DNA of 25,946 nt. It comes from Erysipelotrichaceae bacterium. Lineage in GTDB: Bacteria > Bacillota_I > Bacilli_A > Erysipelotrichales > Erysipelotrichaceae. Positions 7,820-15,845 of this stretch are shown piece after piece. Location: NCBI GenBank assembly GCA_021442745.1, contig JABUSI010000405.1, forward strand, positions 1-25,946, given 5' to 3'. Position 1 is the stretch's first letter. Every line of letters starts with the position of its first letter. The notes beneath the pieces are model-generated. The model saw nothing but the letters and a program-made list of their open reading frames with translations. It searched no databases and was not told the origin of the DNA. A program made the position numbers and the translations under genes.

Positions 7820-9805
7820 TTATTCCTCAACTTTCAGATAGGTATCAAACCAGTCGCAGATAGCCTGTAACCGTTTGATCCGGTTGCTCGGTAATCCCAC
7901 CCGGGATAAATTATGATTTTCCTTGTGGAACAATACCATTTTGGTTGGTATGCCGTGATTCATCAGTCCGGTAAACATACTGATGGCATCAGACATGTGA
8001 CAGCGATAATCTTCATCAGACTGGATGAACAACGTCGGTGTGGTCGCATTCTTTACGTATTTCAACGGGGAATGATCCCACATCTGCATCGGCTTGTCCC
8101 ATGGTGTCGTATCCATCTGTGCCATATTATCGCAATACCCGTTATCACAGATTAAACTCTTGGAGAAGTAATTGGAAATGCTTCGCTGGGATGCTGCTGC
8201 CGCAAAGCGGTTGGTATGTCCGATCATCCAGTTGCACATAAACCCGCCATAGGAACCGCCGCAGATACCGATTTTTGTGGAATCGATCATCGGATACCGT
8301 TCACATACAATATCGACGAATTCCATCAGATCGTCATAATCAATGGTTCCCATTTTACCGGTCAGATTCGCAAATTCTTCTCCTCTGCCATCCGCTCCCC
8401 GCGGATTGGTGTAGAACACGTAATACCCTTTGGATACCAGTACCTGCATTTCATGATGGAAGATACCGCCGAACACAACCTTCGGACCGCCATGGATTTC
8501 AAATACCGCCGGATGTTTCTTTCCGTCCTCTTCCGGGCACAAGACATATCCGTCCATCCACAATCCGTTCTTTGATTCATACCGGAAATAATCCGGTGAA
8601 ACGATATCGGCATCATAGTCCGCATTCGGATTGTATAGTTCTTCTTCCCCAGTAAAGACTTCTTTTTCGAAATACTCAGTCATAACACAGCTCTTTACCG
8701 TTTCTCCGAAATTCATGTGGTAAATGCCTGCCAGCGTTTCTCGGAAGGCAATCATATAAATACCCGTATCACACACGTCAAAACTTAAAATCGAACCGAC
8801 GTTATCACTTACCGTTTCCCACTCCCGGTTTTTGTTTAATTTGATCATCCGGGAATGATTCCATGCAGTCTGCAACACATACAGTTCACCATCGTAAACC
8901 CGTCTTGCCTTACCGCTGCCATAACTGGCATCTCCACCGACGGAACTGTAATTGTTGGCATCCAGAAAACGCAAGGCGGTGATTTCTCTTGTTGAAAGGT
9001 TGATGGTATATGCCCGCATGTTCATGCCGACCTGATCAAACGGGAAGGCTTCATAATACAACGTATTGTCATCCAGAAATGTAAGACCGGTATAGTTGTA
9101 TCTGTGTGGCGCAAACAGTTCTTCCGTTTCTTTTGTCAGCCGGTTATACACAAACAGGCTGTTCTTTTCGTCAAACAGACAGTTGTCATCCGTATCGCCG
9201 TACACAATCCCGCTGTATACGATATACATATCGTTAAACGTGACAGCATCGACTTCGCAATACGGACTGCTGACTGGTGTCTTTTCCTTACTCTTTGCGT
9301 CATACATAAACAGACTGTTCCGTTTCTTATTGATAAACCCGCGTCCGTTGAACCAGAACGGTACTTCATCGAGGATTTCATAATCTTTTCCTAAAACAGC
9401 CTTGTTGTCATCTTCTTCCTGCTTGTTTAAATCGATGGTTTCGTGTACAAGATAGACATCATTTCCCATCGGTTCCATCATTCCCGCAAACGGTGTATGC
9501 AAGAAGGAAACGGCATCCCCACCGGTAATATCCAGGATGTAATAATCCTTTTCCTGTTTCGGGCAATCTTCCTCCCGTTTCGCGGAAAATACGATATGCG
9601 TGTTATCGTACCAGAATACGTTGGACACCCGGGAAGCAAGATCTTTCACTTCTTTATTTTCGGTATTCAACAGACACAATTCCCCGGCATATTCGTCCTT
9701 TTCGATATGTGTCCGGATAAAGAAGGCATGTTTCCCGTCTTTGGACAATTCTATTCCGGAGATAAAACGATACTTCAGCAAATCCTCAATCACAACCGGT
9801 TTCAT
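7820..9805 (-). CDS. S9 family peptidase (acylaminoacyl-peptidase/prolyl oligopeptidase-like), copy 2
   Basis: A 661-residue cytoplasmic serine peptidase. The N-terminal ~400 residues form the predicted beta-propeller that limits access to small peptides. The alpha/beta-hydrolase domain (about 405-655) has HGGP (438-441, oxyanion region), nucleophile Ser518 in GGSYGGF, Asp599 in QSDEDYRC and His631 in HKENHNLS, so the triad is complete. It is clearly paralogous to the gene just upstream (both share WFNG in the propeller, RSISN and RSIAN blocks, and the same order of motifs), but sequence divergence is large, so the duplication is old. Its ATG lies inside the 3' end of the upstream gene (20-bp overlap) with an AAGGAGG site, suggesting translational coupling. 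Confidence 0.93.
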   Translation of the reverse strand: MKPVVIEDLLKYRFISGIELSKDGKHAFFIRTHIEKDEYAGELCLLNTENKEVKDLASRVSNVFWYDNTHIVFSAKREEDCPKQEKDYYILDITGGDAVSFLHTPFAGMMEPMGNDVYLVHETIDLNKQEEDDNKAVLGKDYEILDEVPFWFNGRGFINKKRNSLFMYDAKSKEKTPVSSPYCEVDAVTFNDMYIVYSGIVYGDTDDNCLFDEKNSLFVYNRLTKETEELFAPHRYNYTGLTFLDDNTLYYEAFPFDQVGMNMRAYTINLSTREITALRFLDANNYSSVGGDASYGSGKARRVYDGELYVLQTAWNHSRMIKLNKNREWETVSDNVGSILSFDVCDTGIYMIAFRETLAGIYHMNFGETVKSCVMTEYFEKEVFTGEEELYNPNADYDADIVSPDYFRYESKNGLWMDGYVLCPEEDGKKHPAVFEIHGGPKVVFGGIFHHEMQVLVSKGYYVFYTNPRGADGRGEEFANLTGKMGTIDYDDLMEFVDIVCERYPMIDSTKIGICGGSYGGFMCNWMIGHTNRFAAAASQRSISNYFSKSLICDNGYCDNMAQMDTTPWDKPMQMWDHSPLKYVKNATTPTLFIQSDEDYRCHMSDAISMFTGLMNHGIPTKMVLFHKENHNLSRVGLPSNRIKRLQAICDWFDTYLKVEE

Positions 9806-11675
9806 ATTCGTTTTCCTCCTTCAGGTACGTATTGTACCACTTCACAATTTCTTCCATCCGTTGTATCCGGTTCTTCGGCTTCCCGCTTCTGGATAATTCA
9901 TGCGATTCGTTATGGAACAACGCCATTTTCGACGGTACGCCATGCATCTTCAAGGCCGTTAACATCGCTAAGCCTTCCACCATATAACACCGGTAATCGG
10001 CATCGCTGTGGATAAACAACGTCGGTGTTGTCACCTTGTCGGCATATTTTACCGGCGAGTGCCACCACAGTTTTTCCACATCTTCTTCGGTTGTCGTTGT
10101 ATGCTGACTTACGGAAAACCGGACACCGATATCGGACGTGTGTTCAAAGGTAATCCAGTTGGCAATGCTGCGCTGGGATACCGCTACCTGAAAACGACTG
10201 GTATGACCGATGATCCAGTTGGTCATAAACCCGCCGTAGGACCCTCCGCCGACACCTAACCGGTTGGCATCGATATCCGGATACCGTCTGATGCATTCAT
10301 CCGTAAACTCCATCAGATTGTCGTATTCCACCGTACCATACTTTCCGTAAATATCCGCAAACTCTTCCCCACGGCCATCACTGCCCCGCGGATTGCAATA
10401 CATGACGAAATACCCTTCGTTTGCCCATAGTTGCATTTCCGCATGCAATACGGAACCGAATACCGTTCGCGGTCCCCCGTGGATATGCAAAATACCCGGA
10501 TACTTCGTTCCTTCCGTATAACCGACCGGTTTCATCACATACCCGTGAACACAAACCCCGTCATTACCGGTATATTCAAGATATTCCGGAATACTTAAGG
10601 TATACTCTTTCAATACTTCACTGCAATTTGTAATCTGTCTGCCATCCAGCCAGATTTCACACAATCCCAGTCCCTTCATCGCACAGACTGCAAGATGTCC
10701 CTCACAAACGTCAAACTGATAAATAGCCCCGTCCGTTTCACAAACCGTTTCCGTCTTTCCTGTTTCATCCATCGTCATCAATACCGATGTTTCGTTGGCC
10801 GTATACACGTAATACAGTTTTCCTTTATACATTTTCGCAGAAATACCGCCACCCATCTTGGCATCCGAACCGACCGTACTGCCCACATCACCATGCAGAC
10901 TTCCGATAAACTTTCTTGTATACGTATGCAGATCCAGTTCATACACTTCCGTACTTGCCACATCATCCTTCTGCGATAAGATCCACAGATGATTCTCGTC
11001 TTTCACCAGTAAATCTTCCACCCGGCAATCCGCAGGTACAATCTCTTTTTGTCCTTCATAAATACCGGCATTCTTCATCTTCATCGTTTCCGATACCGTA
11101 CCGATAAAATAAACCGTATCGTTATGATATATCGCTTTGTGTACCTCCACGATATCCTCATTCACTTTTGTCAATTCTTTGGTATTGCGATCAAACAGAT
11201 ACACAGACGTACTTGTCCCGCTCACAAAACCGGCACCGTTGAACCAGAACGGCCAGCTGTCCAGTTCGTGATAGTGTTCGGGATTTTCCTGTTTTCCCTC
11301 CGGTACCGTAACCAGATACTTACCGTCACAAATATATTCGATATTCTGTACTCTGTGTGCGATACGGAAGGCTTCCTTCGATTCCCCACCGGTCAGAGGC
11401 AGGCGATAAAAGACCGTTTCTTCTTTTACCTGTTCACCCCGGCAATCCGTCATCAATAAGCCCAGATCATCCCACACATAGTTGCCTGCCGTTGTACTGT
11501 TCACATGCAAGATACGCTTGGGATCCTTCACTTCCGCAACGACAACTGTACTGTCATACCCGTTCTTTTTCAGATTCGGTTTCTTTGTGCCATACGCCAC
11601 ATAGTTTCCATCTGAAGAAAACACCGGACCATGCACATACGTAAACCGTAAGAAGGTATCCTTTTCAAATTTCAT
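9786..11675 (-). CDS. S9 family peptidase (acylaminoacyl-peptidase/prolyl oligopeptidase-like), copy 1
   Basis: This is the first gene of the peptidase operon; 629 residues counted from the ATG. A GTG two codons earlier is possible, but AGGAAG sits properly only for the ATG. The N-terminal propeller spans about 1-365; the hydrolase domain carries HGGP (399-402), Ser479 in GGSYGGF, Asp560 in HSDADYRC and His592 in HNESHELS, an intact catalytic triad. No signal peptide or membrane segment is seen, so it is cytoplasmic. With its paralogue and the M28-like enzyme it forms a peptide-digesting set, which suits a peptide-fermenting or amino-acid-scavenging organism (inference). A TACAAT -10 lies 27 bases upstream, just after the terminator of the preceding lipoprotein gene. 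Confidence 0.93.
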   Translation of the reverse strand: MKFEKDTFLRFTYVHGPVFSSDGNYVAYGTKKPNLKKNGYDSTVVVAEVKDPKRILHVNSTTAGNYVWDDLGLLMTDCRGEQVKEETVFYRLPLTGGESKEAFRIAHRVQNIEYICDGKYLVTVPEGKQENPEHYHELDSWPFWFNGAGFVSGTSTSVYLFDRNTKELTKVNEDIVEVHKAIYHNDTVYFIGTVSETMKMKNAGIYEGQKEIVPADCRVEDLLVKDENHLWILSQKDDVASTEVYELDLHTYTRKFIGSLHGDVGSTVGSDAKMGGGISAKMYKGKLYYVYTANETSVLMTMDETGKTETVCETDGAIYQFDVCEGHLAVCAMKGLGLCEIWLDGRQITNCSEVLKEYTLSIPEYLEYTGNDGVCVHGYVMKPVGYTEGTKYPGILHIHGGPRTVFGSVLHAEMQLWANEGYFVMYCNPRGSDGRGEEFADIYGKYGTVEYDNLMEFTDECIRRYPDIDANRLGVGGGSYGGFMTNWIIGHTSRFQVAVSQRSIANWITFEHTSDIGVRFSVSQHTTTTEEDVEKLWWHSPVKYADKVTTPTLFIHSDADYRCYMVEGLAMLTALKMHGVPSKMALFHNESHELSRSGKPKNRIQRMEEIVKWYNTYLKEENEYETGCD

Positions 11676-11701
11676 AAACACTTCCTCATTTCATACCTAT
11701 T

Positions 11702-11707
11702 ATTGTA
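11702..11707 (-). promoter_or_regulatory. Putative -10 of the peptidase operon
   Basis: TACAAT on the minus strand, 27 bases before the ATG of the first S9 peptidase gene. The place where a -35 should be is occupied by the preceding terminator stem and matches consensus poorly. Confidence 0.4.
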
Positions 11708-11708
11708 C

Positions 11709-11734
11709 AAAAAAATCTCCCGAATAGGAGATTT
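11709..11734 (-). terminator. Terminator of the lipoprotein gene upstream of the peptidase operon
   Basis: An 8-bp stem AAATCTCC / GGAGATTT with a 6-base loop is followed by an unbroken T run on the minus strand. It lies 77 bp after the lipoprotein stop and directly before the peptidase operon -10. It could also act as an attenuator for the peptidases if transcription reads through. Confidence 0.85.
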
Positions 11735-11810
11735 TAAGGAAATTCTTTATACAAGAAATTTCAGATAGAACAATGGTTGTTATTAAAACGGGATTGTTAT
11801 TTCATGAATA

Positions 11811-12497
11811 CTATAAGTCTAGAATTGCACTTGCTAAATCCGTGCAGGTAAATACTACATTTGCGTAGATTTCTTCTACGTTATCACCATTCGCATCTTT
11901 TGTGCGCTGTAAGCATCCGTATACCAGACCGTTTGCCTCACAAATCGCAAAGTAATATTCACCATCTTCATTTGTCCACACAAAGCGGGCCATAATCACA
12001 TCGTGATTTTCTGCTGTGTTTGTGATTTCATATTCGGTCGGATAGTTGCATTGATAACCCAAAGCATTATAGAACGTCTTGAAATCTTCAGCATTCATTG
12101 TTTTGTGGTCTGCCTGCTTTGCGTCTACGTCCGTATGAATAATGTCATACGCATACGTAACTTCACCCGTCGGGAATACTGCCGTGACAGGTTTCATTTC
12201 TGCTACGGTTTCATCAATCAGCTCATAGCACTTACACCAGTTCCCATGCTCCTGTTTGACACCGCTCTTGCAATTGTTTGCCATGACTTCAATGGTTACT
12301 TCGTTGTCACTGCTGCAGAACTTGCCGTCTTTCATGTTCTCCATAAAGAACGGATGACTCTTATACGCTTGCTGGTCTACTGTTTCTTCTACAACCGGTT
12401 TTGGATCGTTGTTAACAGGAACAACCGGTTCTTCCTTTGCACATCCGCATGTCAGAAACAATACACTAATCAATACCGGAATTAAACTCTTTTTCAT
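11811..12497 (-). CDS. Putative lipoprotein downstream of the C39-like peptidase
   Basis: The 228-residue product has a lipoprotein-type signal: MKKS, hydrophobic LIPVLISVLFL, then TCGC with Cys19 as the probable acylated residue. The lipobox is slightly unusual, with Thr rather than Leu at -3. A Pro/Glu/Val-rich linker (EEPVVPVNNDPKPVVEE) follows. The mature part (about 45-228) has no family I recognise; it holds several cysteines (NNCKSGVKQ, WCKCYEL) that could bind metal or form disulfides. It starts 18 bp after the stop of the secreted C39-like peptidase, with GAGGG as ribosome site, so the two are an operon and may act together at the cell surface. Function unknown. Confidence 0.8.
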   Translation of the reverse strand: MKKSLIPVLISVLFLTCGCAKEEPVVPVNNDPKPVVEETVDQQAYKSHPFFMENMKDGKFCSSDNEVTIEVMANNCKSGVKQEHGNWCKCYELIDETVAEMKPVTAVFPTGEVTYAYDIIHTDVDAKQADHKTMNAEDFKTFYNALGYQCNYPTEYEITNTAENHDVIMARFVWTNEDGEYYFAICEANGLVYGCLQRTKDANGDNVEEIYANVVFTCTDLASAILDL

Positions 12498-12515
12498 ATT
12501 TTTCCCTCGTCTTTC

Positions 12516-13643
12516 TTATTGAATCCATGTAATACTGTGAATATAGAAGTATGGTTGTGATGAACTGTTCGTCACCTTCCAACGGATAGTCACAGCATTG
12601 CCGTTCCATGGATCCTTGGCATATAAATACGGTTCAGAACCATCTTCCGGAACTACTGCGCCATATACTGTTAAGGCGTGCAGCGTTGTTCCGCTAAGAA
12701 TGTTGTCGCTACTGTTTTTATAACCCCATTGTCCGATAATTACAACAACCGGATGGTCATTGTTTTCAATCTGATTAATTACGGTATTAATATGACTCGC
12801 AGTCAACGTTGCACAGTCCGTCACAAACAACTCACAGTCACGACAAGTTAAGTTGATAGAATACCCACCATGATTTGTGAAATATTTCTTGATTGCGGTC
12901 TTGATTTTTGCCGGTCCTGCAATACCGGTACCAAAATATGTTGAACTTCTCAAAGTAGAAAGTAAAGAACTGTTTGATACACCATCCGCGATCAAATCCG
13001 GATAGGAAGAATCATATGTATCGATATAACGAATCAGCATCGCACTGGCAGCTGCCACACAGGACGAAGTATACGGTTGTTGAGAGATGCTTGTCAGCGT
13101 ATGGTCCAAACGATACACACCGTCAGGATATACCGCACTTTTCGGAGCCGGTAAGGAAGAGCGTTCTCCAATCCATGCCAAAGCCGCAGATTCATACAGA
13201 TCCTGCGTTCCGATGTTCATGCCGTCACGGGTGGAAATATATTCACCCTGTGTATTCTTTGTATAATAACTGAAAGGGCCAATATTGTATACAGTCGTCT
13301 CATTCCAGCTAAACGGAACTTCTCCCTCAAAGGATGCCTCCACAACACCCAAAACACCATTCTGGTTTCCTACTGTAATATATCCTTTCAAAATGTCATC
13401 TTCATGCAAGCGGAAGACAACACCGCTGGCGTTACCGTTGAAATCGTATGTTACTTTTTCATCATAAACAGACAGAGACTTCCAGTCGCTATCCATATCA
13501 TATTCTGCAGATTTTTTCAGAAACAATTCTGCTTCTTCGCGAGCGACAGCAATAAAATCTTCTATCTTGCTTTCGTCTGCTAATAACCTAGTCGGGAACA
13601 ATATACTTACAAATAACAATACACATAATAATAGTTTTTTCAT
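12516..13643 (-). CDS. Secreted C39-like (papain-fold) cysteine peptidase
   Basis: A signal peptide (MKKLLLCVLLFVSILFPTRLLA, cleavage near residue 22) is followed by an N-terminal domain of about 140 residues, then a C39-like/streptopain-like peptidase domain (about 180-375). Probable catalytic residues are Cys195 in QQPYTSSCVAAASAM, His322 in TTLHALTVYGA and Asp344 in YAKDPWN, with Gln188/189 for the oxyanion hole. The N-terminal region (Gly/Val-rich strands, LKGYITVGNQNGVLGVVEA) resembles the propeptide of C10-type peptidases, which keeps the enzyme inactive until secretion. It may digest external proteins or peptides. It is the first gene of an operon with a lipoprotein and lies just downstream of a helical HTH regulator on the same strand. 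No transporter peptide-cleavage context is seen, so bacteriocin export is unlikely. Confidence 0.82.
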   Translation of the reverse strand: MKKLLLCVLLFVSILFPTRLLADESKIEDFIAVAREEAELFLKKSAEYDMDSDWKSLSVYDEKVTYDFNGNASGVVFRLHEDDILKGYITVGNQNGVLGVVEASFEGEVPFSWNETTVYNIGPFSYYTKNTQGEYISTRDGMNIGTQDLYESAALAWIGERSSLPAPKSAVYPDGVYRLDHTLTSISQQPYTSSCVAAASAMLIRYIDTYDSSYPDLIADGVSNSSLLSTLRSSTYFGTGIAGPAKIKTAIKKYFTNHGGYSINLTCRDCELFVTDCATLTASHINTVINQIENNDHPVVVIIGQWGYKNSSDNILSGTTLHALTVYGAVVPEDGSEPYLYAKDPWNGNAVTIRWKVTNSSSQPYFYIHSITWIQ

Positions 13644-13666
13644 AAATCATTTTTCCTTTCTATTCT

Positions 13667-13706
13667 GATAGTTTATCTATCTGACTTCATTATACCTTTC
13701 AAAAGG
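13667..13706 (-). promoter_or_regulatory. Putative promoter and dyads upstream of the C39-like peptidase gene
   Basis: On the minus strand TATAAT (13689-13694) provides a -10, with no convincing -35. Two short dyads flank it: CCTTT..AAAGG (13695-13706), touching the -10, and GATAG-5-CTATC (13667-13681), in the leader. Either could be an operator for the adjacent HTH protein; this is inference from position only. Confidence 0.35.
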
Positions 13707-13725
13707 AACGTATTGATTTACAAAA

Positions 13726-14931
13726 TTATAGCGAATTTTCTTTATACATTCGATGAATTTCTTCTGCTATTCTACCAATTTCACTATATTTATTAAAATA
13801 TCTGAGATTATTAAGATAAATTTCGCGAATTAACATACACTTTATTTCTTGTTTCTTATATTTGGCAATAAGTTTGAGAAATTCGTTTTCCTCAAGTGGT
13901 TCTTTGTTTGCAACTTTTATTGCAAAATCATGAATCTCGCTCTTGGGACCATCTGTTTTTTGTTCTTTTGTAGTATCTCCTTGTTTATATTTTGCCATCT
14001 CATAAATAGCCCAGCAATCAACATCGCCTTGTGTGTTAATTACCTGCTTACAAACTTCTATACACTTTTCATACTTTTCATTTATTAACAAAGTCAAGGC
14101 TAATGCAAATTCTGTTTTTTCAATAAAAAGCGTGTTGATTTCTCGTGTGCGTAATTCATGTTTCAAATACCATCTCAATTGTTCAAATATATACTCTGCA
14201 TACTGATAATTTTGTCGTACTAAATAGATACCTGCCTTGAAATAATCACTTAATACTAATAACGGATAGTTCCCTGAAAGTTCTGCGGAACGCACAAGAA
14301 TTTCTGTATATACTTCCGTATCATGCAAAGGGCCACTAAAAGCTATTTCAAGCAACAAGCGAAAACAGCACAAACTTGTAATAAAATTATTCTTTCCGAC
14401 TGAGTACGAAAGAATATCTTTAATCAATTCCAATTGATTAGGAGGTTCTTCCACAAACACATATAGCAACATCAAACAAATATATGCCTTTCCTTTGAAT
14501 AAGTGTTTATACTGCATTAAATCTTCTAATCTCTCCGATACATCCTTTTGGTTTAAACGATCAACATATAACAAAAACAATTCATATATCTTTTTTGCCG
14601 GGGATCGAAGATAATCATCCTTTTTGCTTGTAATATCAGCTATTTTCTTGTTTGCATATTCTGTCATGTATTTCTTGGACTCCTCTAGCAGTTCAAGAAT
14701 CTGTTCTGCTAGATTGTAATAATATGTCATATCGTCATAATAGTATGTCCCGAAGTATTCACATAACTTTTGCTTTTCTTCCGGAGTTGCCTGTTTTCTG
14801 CCTTTTTCTATTTCACTTAATGTGGACTGTGAAAGAAACAAGTCATTGGCGACAGCATTTGCCTTTTTCCCCGTTTTTTTTCTTTCTTCTTTTATAAAAT
14901 GACCAAACAGTTCGTTCTGCAAAGTATACAT
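13726..14931 (-). CDS. HTH (XRE) regulator with long TPR-like helical C-terminus, possibly RRNPP/Rgg type
   Basis: The 401-residue protein has an N-terminal XRE helix-turn-helix (about 8-65: KKANAVANDLFLSQSTLSEIEKGRKQ), then about 320 residues of amphipathic helices (for example AEQILELLEESKKYM, YAEYIFEQLRWYL, YEKCIEVCKQVI) typical of TPR-like repeats. This layout is that of peptide-responsive RRNPP/Rgg regulators in Bacillota, but I cannot prove a peptide ligand. It lies 82 bp upstream of the secreted cysteine peptidase on the same strand and may control it. Codon use is much more AT-rich than the peptidase genes, suggesting lateral acquisition. Start: ATG with GGGAG site; upstream are TTGCGA and TATATT/TATTAT at plausible spacing. 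Confidence 0.8.
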   Translation of the reverse strand: MYTLQNELFGHFIKEERKKTGKKANAVANDLFLSQSTLSEIEKGRKQATPEEKQKLCEYFGTYYYDDMTYYYNLAEQILELLEESKKYMTEYANKKIADITSKKDDYLRSPAKKIYELFLLYVDRLNQKDVSERLEDLMQYKHLFKGKAYICLMLLYVFVEEPPNQLELIKDILSYSVGKNNFITSLCCFRLLLEIAFSGPLHDTEVYTEILVRSAELSGNYPLLVLSDYFKAGIYLVRQNYQYAEYIFEQLRWYLKHELRTREINTLFIEKTEFALALTLLINEKYEKCIEVCKQVINTQGDVDCWAIYEMAKYKQGDTTKEQKTDGPKSEIHDFAIKVANKEPLEENEFLKLIAKYKKQEIKCMLIREIYLNNLRYFNKYSEIGRIAEEIHRMYKENSL

Positions 14932-15045
14932 GGTCTATCTCCCTATTATGAATTTCTTCATTTCCTTCTTTGCTCATAATATAACATAGTTACAATTTTT
15001 CGCAACATCTTGTCCGCGAATGGTCGATATTCCGGCATGAACGGT

Positions 15046-15085
15046 AAAAAAAGAACCGCAACGTATCAATACTCATACGTTACGG
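15046..15085 (-). terminator. Terminator of the zinc-ribbon membrane protein operon
   Basis: An 11-bp stem (CCGTAACGTAT / ATACGTTGCGG, one G-U pair) with an 8-base loop, then TTCTTTTTTT on the minus strand, 8 bp after the stop codon of the zinc-ribbon protein. Confidence 0.9.
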
Positions 15086-15092
15086 CCTTCTT

Positions 15093-15518
15093 TTATTGTT
15101 GCTTTCCGCAATGGTTACAGAACCGGGAATCAGCATCTATGGTCTGTCCGCAATATCTGCAGGTTGTTCTCCGGGAGGAGTCGGAGAACCCTTCTTTCAT
15201 TGCTTTTGCGATATCACTATCGGCATCTTTGTAAACGGATGCCTTTCGTTTTGCTAAATCATGATAATCGTCTTCATGACGATCGTATATATCTTTTTGT
15301 ATATCAACACCTAAGTCTGCTGCAGTACCGGACAAATCACGAATCGTATCGTAATTGTCATCCAGTACTCTTTTTGTCATCCGTATTTGACGACCCATCA
15401 TTTTGCTTCGTACCGTCGGGCTGAAGATTGACACAATCACAAATCCGAATCCCAGTAAGGTAATCACAAGCATGATTGTGAAGATGGCATCAAAATGTTC
15501 AAACAGGAAATCTGTCAT
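15093..15518 (-). CDS. Membrane-anchored zinc-ribbon protein
   Basis: The 141-residue product has one N-terminal transmembrane helix (about 10-33, AIFTIMLVITLLGFGFVIVSIF), a charged helical middle (about 45-110) and a C-terminal zinc ribbon with four cysteines (TCRYCGQTIDADSRFCNHCGKQQ in two CxxC knuckles, 119-138). It probably sits on the inner face of the membrane with the zinc ribbon in the cytoplasm. It follows a small two-helix membrane protein by 12 bp and has a poor Shine-Dalgarno, so translational coupling is likely. Function unknown; zinc ribbons of this kind occur in many small Bacillota membrane proteins. Confidence 0.8.
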   Translation of the reverse strand: MTDFLFEHFDAIFTIMLVITLLGFGFVIVSIFSPTVRSKMMGRQIRMTKRVLDDNYDTIRDLSGTAADLGVDIQKDIYDRHEDDYHDLAKRKASVYKDADSDIAKAMKEGFSDSSRRTTCRYCGQTIDADSRFCNHCGKQQ

Positions 15519-15530
15519 ATCAGATTATCT

Positions 15531-15722
15531 TTATGCCAGAAGCCCGAAGAATCCGACACATATAAACATTGCCAGTAAGAGGAATCCCAACGGAATCGAA
15601 ATCAACGTAACGGCTATCGACAACACAGCTCCGATGATTCCGCATACGGTTTTCAGTCCCCACCAGGAAATCTTAATCATGGATACGAACATCAGAATTG
15701 ATAAAATCATAAGTAATAACAT
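15531..15722 (-). CDS. Small two-helix membrane protein
   Basis: A 63-residue, almost wholly hydrophobic protein with two or three predicted membrane segments (about 1-16, 27-45, 45-62) separated by a short KISWWGLKT turn. I chose the ATG at 15722 because AAGGGGTG lies 6 bases before it; a GTG three codons earlier would leave no spacing. It is the first gene of an operon with the zinc-ribbon membrane protein. No family recognised. A possible TTCGAT-18-TATAAG promoter lies just upstream. Confidence 0.65.
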   Translation of the reverse strand: MLLLMILSILMFVSMIKISWWGLKTVCGIIGAVLSIAVTLISIPLGFLLLAMFICVGFFGLLA

Positions 15723-15815
15723 ATTCTTCACCCCTTTTGGTTACTTATATTCTACAGATAACCCTTCATCGAATACATGGCAAACAGTGCGAATTAAACG
15801 GTGCTATTTCGCCAA

Positions 15816-15839
15816 AGAAAAAGGTGACGATTGTCACCT
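15816..15839 (-). terminator. Terminator of the DUF4428 zinc-ribbon gene
   Basis: A perfect 7-bp stem AGGTGAC / GTCACCT with a 4-base loop, then TTTTCTTT on the minus strand, just after the stop codon. Confidence 0.9.
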
Positions 15840-15845
15840 GATTGC

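Noticed and set aside
9443..10015. A 190-codon open frame on the plus strand
   Set aside because: It spans the overlap of the two S9 peptidase genes antisense to both, with no ribosome site.
11709..11734. Riboswitch or T-box leader for the peptidase operon
   Set aside because: The space is too short for an aptamer and there is only one simple hairpin, explained as the terminator of the preceding gene.
14940..14970. Eight-codon minus-strand frame MKKFIIGR just before the HTH/TPR-like regulator, as a pheromone
   Set aside because: It is too short for an exported pheromone precursor, its ribosome-site spacing is poor, and it overlaps the regulator's own leader.
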